Below are positions 44,247-51,370 of a stretch of DNA of 64,000 bases, piece after piece (within the stretch, counting starts at the first letter, position 1; each line of letters begins with the position of its first letter). The stretch lies in NCBI RefSeq assembly GCF_004310665.1, contig NZ_SIXF01000002.1, positions 1 to 64,000 on the forward strand. The letters run 5' to 3'. Origin of the DNA: Pedobacter kyonggii. Its GTDB lineage: Bacteria > Bacteroidota > Bacteroidia > Sphingobacteriales > Sphingobacteriaceae. Under the pieces are notes generated by a model that was not told the origin of the DNA, did no database searches, and was given only the letters and a program-made list of their open reading frames with translations. A program made the position numbers and the translations under genes.

Positions 44247-44883
44247 TATAGGATTGGTCGACGACCATTTGATTTTTTTGGAATCGCTGGCACTTATGCT
44301 GGAGAGTTTCAAGGAATACAATATTTGCGTTAAGGCAACAAATGGAGAAGACTTGAAGCGAAAAATGAAGGGCCTTGAAAATTCGCCGGACATGATGCTC
44401 ATCGATGTAAATATGCCGGTAATGGACGGTATTGCGACAGCAAAGTGGATGAGGGAAAACCATCCTGTAACGAAGCTTGTCGCGCTCTCGATGAACAATA
44501 CTGACCAGGCAATAATTGAAATGCTCCGTGCCGGGTGCTGTTCCTATCTGCTGAAAGACACCCATCCAAATGTTTTTGAAACTGCTTTAGTTGCAATAAA
44601 TAAGAACGGTGAATTTAGCGGTGATATCAGTCATCATAAACTAAGGGCCTTGATCAGTTATAAGGAAGAGAAAAAAGAGATCTTTAGTGAACGGGAGACT
44701 GCTTTTTTGGAGCTGGCCTGCAGTGATATGACTTATAAGGAAATTGCTGCTAAAATGTTCCTCAGTGAGCGTACCATTGATGGTTACCGCGAAAAATTAT
44801 TTGAAAAGCTCCAGGTCCAAAGCCGTGTCGGTATGGCGCTCGAGGCCATCAGACGAAATATCGTTCAGTTGAAAAAGACCTAA
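44224..44883 (+). CDS. LuxR/NarL-family response regulator
   Basis: 219 residues (or 215 from the in-frame ATG at 44236, MKVNIGLVDDH). The receiver domain has the acidic pair VDDH, phospho-Asp in MMLIDVNMPVMDG and the Lys in SYLLKDTHPN. The C-terminal helix-turn-helix is of the GerE/LuxR type (FLELACSDMTYKEIAAKMFL, SERTIDGYREKLFEKL). Partner of the overlapping kinase gene. Its target is likely the cassette promoter near 40156 but no operator was identified. Confidence 0.93.
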   Translation: MTSQMKVNIGLVDDHLIFLESLALMLESFKEYNICVKATNGEDLKRKMKGLENSPDMMLIDVNMPVMDGIATAKWMRENHPVTKLVALSMNNTDQAIIEMLRAGCCSYLLKDTHPNVFETALVAINKNGEFSGDISHHKLRALISYKEEKKEIFSERETAFLELACSDMTYKEIAAKMFLSERTIDGYREKLFEKLQVQSRVGMALEAIRRNIVQLKKT

Positions 44884-45059
44884 TCATACTGTAAGCCGAT
44901 GGGCATTTCACTTAGATGGGAAGTTTAAGTGCAGGTTTTACTTCTTCACCAATACCATGTTTTATTAGGACTTATTTTCCTTAGCTTTTAAGACTACGCC
45001 GAACATTTATTTATTTGATCCTCACTATAATTTTATTGAATGCAATATAGGCCTGTATT

Positions 45060-45509
45060 TCACCTGCAAAATTTTCTCAACAATACTTCTGAGGTAATCG
45101 CCATCTTTGGTTGGTCGCCAAGTGGTAAATAATAGAAATCAACCTCGCCACGGTAGTTTTTAAAAGCTTCTTTATATCTGGGGTGCCCCCAGGCATTACA
45201 GGACTCTAATAAATGTTGATATATTCTTTCGCTTAAATTTTTGCTCACCCCAATATATATACATTCCGTTTTTTGATTTTTAATAAAATAAGCATATACG
45301 CCCGCAAGGTTTTTTACAGACTCAAATTTCTTTCTGATCTGTTGGTATGTAGTAACTCCATAATGTTCAAAACATTCTTCTCCATGGCAGATAGTTAGCG
45401 ATTTCCATGGGCCTTCCCCAATGTTGCCAAGCATTCTTTTATCTAAAAACTCTATAAAATCTTCGTTACTGATGAGGTTCTCATGAGTGATGTTGAGTTT
45501 TTCTTCCAT
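45060..45509 (-). CDS. GIY-YIG-domain protein
   Basis: 149 residues from the ATG at 45509; a TTG seven codons earlier is less likely. The C-terminal half is a GIY-YIG nuclease fold: GVYAYFIKN (GIY-equivalent GVY), ECIYIGVSKNLSERIYQH (YIG, with the catalytic Arg), and a C-terminal EVLLRKF with the metal-binding Glu. Short single-domain members of this kind often sit in mobile islands and may cut or only bind DNA. The N-terminal 60 residues do not match a domain I know. It is alone on its strand. Confidence 0.75.
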   Translation of the reverse strand: MEEKLNITHENLISNEDFIEFLDKRMLGNIGEGPWKSLTICHGEECFEHYGVTTYQQIRKKFESVKNLAGVYAYFIKNQKTECIYIGVSKNLSERIYQHLLESCNAWGHPRYKEAFKNYRGEVDFYYLPLGDQPKMAITSEVLLRKFCR

Positions 45510-45678
45510 TTTAATATCTTTTATCCACAAGGGTCTTCGAAGAGGTAAATTCTTTTTTATTGAACATCATCTCTTATACCAGCTCTCAAGTATTTGTAAC
45601 GCTTTGATGCTGAAATAATCTCTAAGGTGTTAAATTATGTGAGTCATGTGGCTTATGAAATTGTTTCCCCTGCTGAAA

Positions 45679-45906
45679 TCAAAGGACTTTTGTGACGTTG
45701 TTATTCTCAACTAGCCATATTTCGCAGGGAAATTTCTTGTTAAGGAAATTGAAAAGTTCTCTTGCATTTTCAAACGAAGCTATGTGTAGCGATTCACTAA
45801 TAGCCATGCTGAAAACAGGTCTTCCATTTTCATAATAACCTTTATAATAATAAGTAGTATCAGAATTGCTTTCTCCAATCATCCAGAATTTCTCGGACAT
45901 GGCCAT
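45679..45906 (-). CDS. Small hypothetical protein
   Basis: 75 residues, no recognised domain; a second Met at residue 3 could be the start. Sequence is WMIGESNSDTTYYYKGYYE, then FENARELFNFLNKKF and a final beta-strand, fitting a small alpha/beta fold. It is followed downstream by another small gene on the same strand and may be an island cargo pair with it (the next gene upstream in transcription is at 46268). No toxin or antitoxin motif is seen. Confidence 0.4.
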   Translation of the reverse strand: MAMSEKFWMIGESNSDTTYYYKGYYENGRPVFSMAISESLHIASFENARELFNFLNKKFPCEIWLVENNNVTKVL

Positions 45907-45983
45907 ATTTTTTGTTTATTGAGAATTATTTAATTGGGTCCATTTCCTTGCCTTTCATAATAGAAATGCCTTCCATGTTTTTT

Positions 45984-46268
45984 CTACTCCGGTTCTTTGG
46001 TTGGATTTGTTTCACCATCCTTGAGTGCTTTCAGGACCGGAATCAAAAATTTGTCATACTCCTCTACGGTTTGAATAGGGTCTCTTCCGTTAATTGTAAT
46101 ACTATTGGTTAGTTCGTCTTTATAAACCACGAAAAATGCTTTATAACGCTCATCCCACCAAAGTATAAAGGGGTAAGGTTCTTTATGATAAAAATCTTTA
46201 GGAAGATCATAATAATTTGGATAGAGCGACCAGCCTAGTTTTTCGATAAATTCTTTAGATATTTCCAT
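45984..46268 (-). CDS. Small hypothetical protein
   Basis: 94 residues, soluble, rich in Trp, Tyr and Pro (LGWSLYPNYYDLPKDFYH, FILWWDERYKAFFVVYKDEL). No domain is recognised. It begins with a plain ATG at 46268 and lies 77 bases upstream of the other small gene on the same strand, so the two may be co-transcribed. The aromatic-rich strands suggest a small beta domain of the immunity-protein type, a weak guess. Confidence 0.45.
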   Translation of the reverse strand: MEISKEFIEKLGWSLYPNYYDLPKDFYHKEPYPFILWWDERYKAFFVVYKDELTNSITINGRDPIQTVEEYDKFLIPVLKALKDGETNPTKEPE

Positions 46269-46390
46269 TTCGAGATACGTTGTTTTTAAAAATAGTTATT
46301 TTTTAGTATTATATGTGAATATTTTGGTGGTGTACAACCATAGGTGGCTAATGATATTGTAAGAATGCTTAAGATATGATCGAGAGGGTT

Positions 46391-47470
46391 TTAATTTTTA
46401 TTAGAGCAGACCATCACCGAGAAATGCTTGTCATCACCCGCGGTAAATTCGAGTTTGGCATGATCTCCATAGCTGAGCTTCAACCTTTTTTCAATGTTTT
46501 CCAATCCCTTGTGAAAGCCTGCGGCTTTAAAACCTGTTTTAATTTTGTTATTGGTTGAGATCCTGAGCCCTGCATTGCTGAGGGATATATTAATTTTAGC
46601 AGGATCTTGCGCATCATGTATATCGCCGTGTTTAAAAAGGTTCTCCACCAGGGTAAGCAGGACAAGGGGGATAAACCTGATTTCTTTTGCTTCAGATGGA
46701 TAAATAAATTCAACGAAAAGCCTTTCTTTAAATCTCAGCCGATAAAGCCTGATCAGTGTTTCGACCTGTTGGATTTCCCCTGATAGTGTTGGTTCCGCTT
46801 CGCCGTCCCTGGAATTAATGGCGAAGCGCATCAGCTCAGATAAGTCGATGACAGCCTGTGCGGTTTTTTCATCTGTCCGCAGTACGCTGTCATGGATAAA
46901 TCCGAGGATGTTGAATATCAGGTGTGGATTGATCTGGGCTTTCAGGTAGGCATTAGTCGTCTCATGAAGGGTAACTTCCAGTTCTTTGGTGTGTATATAG
47001 TTTTCGTATTTCTGGCGCTCTGCCAGTTCTTTTTTTCTCCTTTCCTCTTCGTAGCGTAGAAACATAAAGTAGAAACATGACAGTCCGATAAATAACAGTG
47101 CCCTCCAGAGGGTCTGGAGGAGGTTTGGTATAGTCAGATAGTCAATGTATGTTTTTACCCAGTCGTCCGGCCATTTGATAAGCACGTCGATCAAGATTTT
47201 TAGCCCTAGGAACAGTAAGATCTCGCCTACCATTGTAAGGGTCAGTATAAGCCATCTATAATCACTGGCCTTTACGGCGTTCTGCCGGAGTAGTGCTGTG
47301 TTGGAATAGAATAAGATGATATTGAGGGTGTAGTGTAGCAAATATCCCACCGGACTGCCAAACCTTCCTACAGCGAAGCCGATGAGAAGGATCTCACTGA
47401 TGATGTATAACGACCATCCGATTAGGTGGATCCGGTAGCATTTTGCCCATTGAAGAATTTTCTTGGTCAT
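46391..47470 (-). CDS. LytS/YehU-type sensor histidine kinase
   Basis: 359 residues. Four N-terminal membrane helices (LIGWSLYIISEILLIGFAV, LLHYTLNIILFYSNTALL, WLILTLTMVGEILLFLGL, LLFIGLSCFYFMFL) lead to a coiled coil, the His_kinase motif LKAQINPHLIFNILGF (phospho-His in NPHLIFN, usually NPHFLFN) and an ATPase domain with LTLVENLFKHG. There is no separate ligand domain, as usual for LytS-like kinases of Bacteroidota. It pairs with the LytTR regulator at 47715-48446, separated here by a divergent peptide gene and a LytTR-type repeat. Confidence 0.9.
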   Translation of the reverse strand: MTKKILQWAKCYRIHLIGWSLYIISEILLIGFAVGRFGSPVGYLLHYTLNIILFYSNTALLRQNAVKASDYRWLILTLTMVGEILLFLGLKILIDVLIKWPDDWVKTYIDYLTIPNLLQTLWRALLFIGLSCFYFMFLRYEEERRKKELAERQKYENYIHTKELEVTLHETTNAYLKAQINPHLIFNILGFIHDSVLRTDEKTAQAVIDLSELMRFAINSRDGEAEPTLSGEIQQVETLIRLYRLRFKERLFVEFIYPSEAKEIRFIPLVLLTLVENLFKHGDIHDAQDPAKINISLSNAGLRISTNNKIKTGFKAAGFHKGLENIEKRLKLSYGDHAKLEFTAGDDKHFSVMVCSNKN

Positions 47471-47483
47471 CTCGTTTTGAAGA

Positions 47484-47513
47484 TTGGTGTACGCATATTG
47501 AATTTTGGTGTAC
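47484..47513. promoter_or_regulatory. LytTR-type binding site: two 9-bp direct repeats with 12-bp spacer
   Basis: TTGGTGTAC occurs at 47484-47492 and again at 47505-47513, exactly 12 bases apart. LytTR DNA-binding domains recognise two 9-bp direct repeats with a 12-13-bp spacer; on the minus strand these read GTACACCAA. The site lies 14 bases upstream of the kinase gene and 56 bases upstream of the peptide gene, so the regulator encoded nearby could control both. A computed motif scan would test this. Confidence 0.65.
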
Positions 47514-47568
47514 TATTTTTTTTTGACCTGTTTTATGGCGCTAGTTTCATTCAAAAATCTATGCAAAA

Positions 47569-47709
47569 ATGAAACAGAAACCGTTAAGGCTGACCAAAAA
47601 AACAGTATTCGTTTTCAGGTCGCAAAAGGGTAAGGGAGCATCCTCTACGGACCCTACCGAAACCAGTGTAATCATTATTGCCACAGAGACCATCAGGACT
47701 GGGGCATAA
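47569..47709 (+). CDS. Possible ribosomally made peptide precursor (RiPP/lanthipeptide-like)
   Basis: A 46-residue frame, opposite in direction to the kinase and lying between it and its regulator gene. The N-terminus KPLRLTKKTVFVF resembles the leader KxLxLxKKTV of Bacteroidota class I lanthipeptide and related precursors; the C-terminal part (GASSTDPTETSVIIIATETI) is Thr/Ser-rich with the STDPT pattern seen in such peptides. There is no Cys, and no GG site, and no modification enzyme or transporter is in the window, so it would need enzymes elsewhere. It begins at an ATG right after a good leader region. It could also be a signalling peptide for the LytS kinase or not a gene. Confidence 0.45.
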   Translation: MKQKPLRLTKKTVFVFRSQKGKGASSTDPTETSVIIIATETIRTGA

Positions 47710-47714
47710 TCTGA

Positions 47715-48446
47715 TCAAGAACTCCGGCCGGATCTTATCAGTTTTTTTTCAGCATAATTCATTACAGTTTCCTTATATTCTTTGCCGATAGGTATAATAT
47801 TGTTGCCTGTTATCCTTACGCTGTTCCCTAGGATCTGTTCGATCTTGTCCAGGTTCAGAATAAACGACCGATGTACCCTTACCAGTTTGGTATTGGCCAG
47901 TTCTCTCTCGATCCTTCCCATGGTAATCTTCATGTCGTGCTTCTGGTCGGCCATGTTCAGTCTGACGTAGTTTTTTGATGCTTCTATAAAGAGAAGATCT
48001 GATATATACAGCTTTAAGGTTCTGTTTTTCTCCGCGGTTTTGATAAATAGGATATCCTTTTCATGGTAGATTGATTTTACTAGCCTTTTATCGATGAGAT
48101 GACGTATAGAATCGATAAATTTTATTTTTCCGATGGGTTTTACTAGGTAATCATCGGCGTGGATGCCAAATGCATCAATGGCGTACTGGGAATATGCTGT
48201 GGTGAAGACGGTTAGTTTTATTTTATCCTTTAGCTTGGCGGCAAGCTCGATACCGGAAATGTTTGGCATGTCAACATCTATAAAGAGGATGTCGATATTG
48301 TCGGTGGGGCTGATGCCAGCAAGTGCCTGCAAGGGATCTGTGAAGCTTTTGACCAGTTTTAGCTCCGGTATCTGGTTAATGTGTTCGGTAAGGGTAGAGA
48401 TTGCATAGTCCTCATCATCAATGATGGCGCATGTGTAGTTTTCCAT
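47715..48446 (-). CDS. LytTR-family response regulator
   Basis: 243 residues. The receiver has the acidic pair in AIIDDEDYA, phospho-Asp in IDILFIDVDMPNISG and Lys in DYLVKPIGKIKF. The C-terminal LytTR domain (about residues 135-235) has LLFIEASKNYVRLNM, KLVRVHRSFILNL and GNNIIPIGKEYKETV, all standard. It binds 9-bp direct repeats. It pairs with the kinase at 46391-47470 and likely targets the repeat pair at 47484-47513. Confidence 0.93.
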   Translation of the reverse strand: MENYTCAIIDDEDYAISTLTEHINQIPELKLVKSFTDPLQALAGISPTDNIDILFIDVDMPNISGIELAAKLKDKIKLTVFTTAYSQYAIDAFGIHADDYLVKPIGKIKFIDSIRHLIDKRLVKSIYHEKDILFIKTAEKNRTLKLYISDLLFIEASKNYVRLNMADQKHDMKITMGRIERELANTKLVRVHRSFILNLDKIEQILGNSVRITGNNIIPIGKEYKETVMNYAEKKLIRSGRSS

Positions 48447-48522
48447 AAAACGGTTTATTTGGTAGCATGTATATCAAGCAAATGATAGTAGTCAGCCAAA
48501 TCATGTTTGGAAAGCTATCTGA

Positions 48523-48895
48523 TCATTTGTTATTCAGTTGTTCTTTTTTCAAATGCCTAATGTTTTCTCGCTGATTGGCAATCAATTCGTCTTTGATGAT
48601 GCTGTGGTTCTGTTCAATAGTCAGTCGCTCTGTAAGCGTTTTAATTTGCTCTATCCAATTATCCACTTCCGCTTTTCTGAAAGTGGCAAGGGGGTTCTTC
48701 TGAATAATAGTAATTGAAAAAATCATGATTTAGAACCCTACAGCACACAAGTAATAATTCGGTATCCACAGATTCACGCTCAAAGATGTCATAAACAGTT
48801 TCACGGGATTTGTTAAGTAGTTTTCCCAATTCTGTTGCGCCAATCTTATGTTTATCTGCTTGCTTCCTTATCTCCTTGCCGATGTGAATTGCCAT
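48523..48895 (-). pseudogene. Helix-turn-helix protein split by a one-base insertion in a C run
   Basis: From the ATG at 48895 the frame reads AIHIGKEIRKQADKHKIGAT, a helix-turn-helix (ELGKLLNKSRETVYDIFERE), then NHDFFNYYYSEEP and shifts to a stop. In the next frame the sequence continues LATFRKAEVDNWIEQIKTL to an intact coiled-coil end (HLKKEQLNNK) at 48523. Removing one base from the CCCCC run near 48690 fuses both parts into one smooth protein of about 123 residues, a type common in Pedobacter. Sequencing error, true mutation or phase variation cannot be told apart here. Confidence 0.65.
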
Positions 48896-49170
48896 TTACA
48901 AATTTTTTCATTTGTATTTTAGTAAATGGTGTAGGGATGTGTGATATAACTACACATAGTGTGTGATATTATTTAGCTATTTTTGGAAAGTTTACGTTCA
49001 AATAGCCATCTCTTATAGCGAGAAGTACATTAGCCAAATTGTATGCATAAATAGGATTTAAGGGAAGATTTTAATTTGATCTTACCTAACATTATGGATT
49101 ACAAGTTGCGAAATGGACTGGGCTTAATCTCCCGGTTTATTTGAGAAAGAAGTATTATTATTTAAGAAAT

Positions 49171-49710
49171 TTATTTATTGCTTATTTTAGTTTTAAGTTG
49201 AAAAAGGTATTCCTTCCCATTCTTCCCAACCTTCGCAATGTGCTCATTTCTTGGTCGTCTATTTAATAAATCGGTAATCTTTCGCGATTCCATCACCTCA
49301 TTCTGTACTACAGTTGGCATTGCTCCGAGAAGTGCTTTCGCTGACATTGGTTGATCCAATAAACCTTTCATAATCAGTTCGTCCAAATATTTCCCCAAAT
49401 CAATTTTCCGTAGATGAGGTTTTGGATTTACACCAAATTGTTCAAGTTTTTTGATTGCTAGCTGCGTAGATTTTGGCAGATTGCTTTTTAAGGGTATTTT
49501 ATGGTTAGGGTTTAATATCTCATAGTTTTCGAGGCCATATATTTTGGCTATATCTTTGGAATCCTGTATGTCAGCGTTTTGCTTCCCGGACTCTATTCTA
49601 GAGTATTTTAATTTTTTTAATTTGGATAATTCTTCAACAATCTCTTGGGTTAGATTGAAGGAAATTCTATAATTTTTAATGATATGTCTAAAACGCTCAT
49701 TCTCATCCAT
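49171..49710 (-). CDS. XRE-type helix-turn-helix protein
   Basis: 179 residues. N-terminal helix-turn-helix (RHIIKNYRISFNLTQEIVEE, YSRIESGKQNADIQDSKDIA) of the Cro/C1 type, followed by a helical middle (LAIKKLEQFGVNPKPHLRKI) and a C-terminal segment MPTVVQNEVMESRKITDLLN plus a basic tail. Its C-terminal half resembles DNA-binding regulators of Bacteroidota mobile elements, but no effector domain is visible. It is divergent from nothing near and faces a structured 940-base region. Confidence 0.75.
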   Translation of the reverse strand: MDENERFRHIIKNYRISFNLTQEIVEELSKLKKLKYSRIESGKQNADIQDSKDIAKIYGLENYEILNPNHKIPLKSNLPKSTQLAIKKLEQFGVNPKPHLRKIDLGKYLDELIMKGLLDQPMSAKALLGAMPTVVQNEVMESRKITDLLNRRPRNEHIAKVGKNGKEYLFQLKTKISNK

Positions 49711-50650
49711 ATATTTATTTTTTTAATCGTGATATCTTATTTTGATATTTCGATTTTATTTATTATGTTTGTTATCAGTAATTTAAAGCGACGATAATAG
49801 GTGTAGATTTTACACTATACGATGTCACTCATGAACGAAACCGTCAATTTCCACATGAGCCGATCGTGAGTTCGCCATTTCTATTGGATATTTCTATCTT
49901 TGATATATTATTCAATAGGGCGAATCTCATGTTAGTCTTTTGTGGGACCTAGGCTTTGTCTAGGAGGTTCTTGACGGTACCAGTTTCAAAAGCATTGAGG
50001 TTCGCCCTATTGAGTTTCTCAATGGATCTTCATTGCTTTGTGAGATGATTTCGTTTATAACCAGTTATAAATCCATTATGGAGACGAAAACATTAACCGC
50101 AAAAATCCCGTGCCTGTACCGTAGCTACATCCGGTTTGCCAAACAGTTGTTGATAAAGAACGTATTCTGTACACCAGAATAAGTGTGTGCTATTATCGGT
50201 AAGGTTTTAGTTGCACAAGAAGAGGGTGCCTGAAAAGCGGAAAAGCTGTTCACGGTGCTGCCGTTCCTGTCTACAGTTGAACCTTGTTTGTTCCAATAAG
50301 TGTCCAAAGCCGAAAGGGTGTCAGATTTCCGGTTTTATGGTTTTTAGCGATTCCCTAAAATTATAGTTTTTTGCATCAATTTCAAAATCTGGATGTTTGT
50401 GGTTTTTTGGCGGCGGTGTTTTTATGGGCAGGCTGCGGTTAATTTTTTTAGAAGTTATGAATCCATCTGTTTTAAACTGTTATCCTTTTGACCGGCTTTA
50501 TGCGTTGAAGCCGAAGAATCCGGTATAGGGTTTTGTGCATTGGACAGGCTGGCCTTGATGGTTAATGATTTGAAATAGGTTCTTTGATAATGGCCTGTCC
50601 TTGCTTTCTTTTTTCTTCCTTTCTTTTTATCAACTAAACCAAACAGATTT
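49711..50650. other. Structured intergenic region, no credible gene
   Basis: About 940 bases between the XRE-type gene and the TlpA-SusC-SusD operon. Notable: a perfect 13-bp inverted repeat, TCAATAGGGCGAA at 49912-49924 and TTCGCCCTATTGA at 50001-50013; a nested pair ACCGTCAA (49840-49847) and TTGACGGT (49971-49978); and an 8-bp inverted repeat GGACAGGC/GCCTGTCC (50542-50549, 50593-50600) just upstream of the operon with a U-rich tail. Frames at 50125-50307 (minus) and a 34-codon plus-strand frame near 50080 have no recognisable features. Confidence 0.5.
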
Positions 50651-51370
50651 ATGTTAAAAACGATAAAACCGATCGTATGGGCTGTGCCATGTCTTTTTTT
50701 TAAGGGTGGTGGCTTGCCGGATTTTAAGTTGCCTTTAAGGCTGTCCGTGTCTGGGCCGGGCGGGTGCAGCCTGTATTCTTTATATTCTTTCTGCTTACGC
50801 TTTTCATTGGCGGGCGTCTTTTGTATTTTTTCTGCTTTTTTTGTGCATGGTCAGGACAGGGCTCCTGGTGTGCTGCGTATTGGGGACAGGATTCCTGACA
50901 GTGTATGGAATGCGGTGCATACTGTTTCCAGGGGTGGGGTGGTTGCTGCTGAAAGTCTTGCCGGTTACAGGGGTAAACTTTTGATACTTGATTTCTGGAG
51001 TACCTGGTGCGGTCCGTGTATCCGTTCGCTGCCTGAACTGGATTCGATCGGGAGAAGGTTTGGTGACCGGGTACAGGTGGTGCTGGTGACGAAAAACACG
51101 GAGGCGATTTTAGGTGCCTTTATGAAAAACAGTGATTATGGGAGAGGGGTTAAGCTGCCTTTTGTCCTGAATGATAGTCTGTTGAATATGCGGTTCCCTC
51201 ATAAGAGCATTTCCCATCAGGTATTTATTGATAGGGATGGTGTGGTGAGGGCGATTACGGGGGTAAATGGGGCAACCTTGCCCCATATAGAGGCCATTCT
51301 TCGCGGTGCGCCGATCGACTTTCCGTTAAAGGATGATTTTTCGGTGCGTGTTAAATCCGAGCAGAAATGA
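50651..51370 (+). CDS. TlpA/thioredoxin-like protein, unusually long leader
   Basis: 239 residues. A thioredoxin fold of the TlpA branch: redox centre FWSTWCGPCIRSLPEL (the two Cys near residues 118-121), then the cis-Pro-like VFIDRDGVV. The first 70 residues contain a hydrophobic stretch (LAGVFCIFSAFFVHGQ) that would be the signal or anchor; the preceding 50 are unusual, and the real start may be further in, for example upstream of FSLAGVF. Relatives in this position are often longer, so this one looks short at its C-terminus. Its stop overlaps the SusC start by four bases (ATGA). Likely a periplasmic disulfide reductant or assembly helper for its operon partners. Confidence 0.82.
   Translation: MLKTIKPIVWAVPCLFFKGGGLPDFKLPLRLSVSGPGGCSLYSLYSFCLRFSLAGVFCIFSAFFVHGQDRAPGVLRIGDRIPDSVWNAVHTVSRGGVVAAESLAGYRGKLLILDFWSTWCGPCIRSLPELDSIGRRFGDRVQVVLVTKNTEAILGAFMKNSDYGRGVKLPFVLNDSLLNMRFPHKSISHQVFIDRDGVVRAITGVNGATLPHIEAILRGAPIDFPLKDDFSVRVKSEQK

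Noticed and set aside
50125-50307. 60-codon minus-strand frame, and a 34-codon plus-strand frame near 50080
   Set aside because: No domain, no ribosome site and overlapping opposite frames in a structured intergenic region.
43999-50650. Right attachment site of the island
   Set aside because: I looked for a second copy of the tRNA-Ala 3' end to mark the island border and did not find one, so the right boundary is left open.
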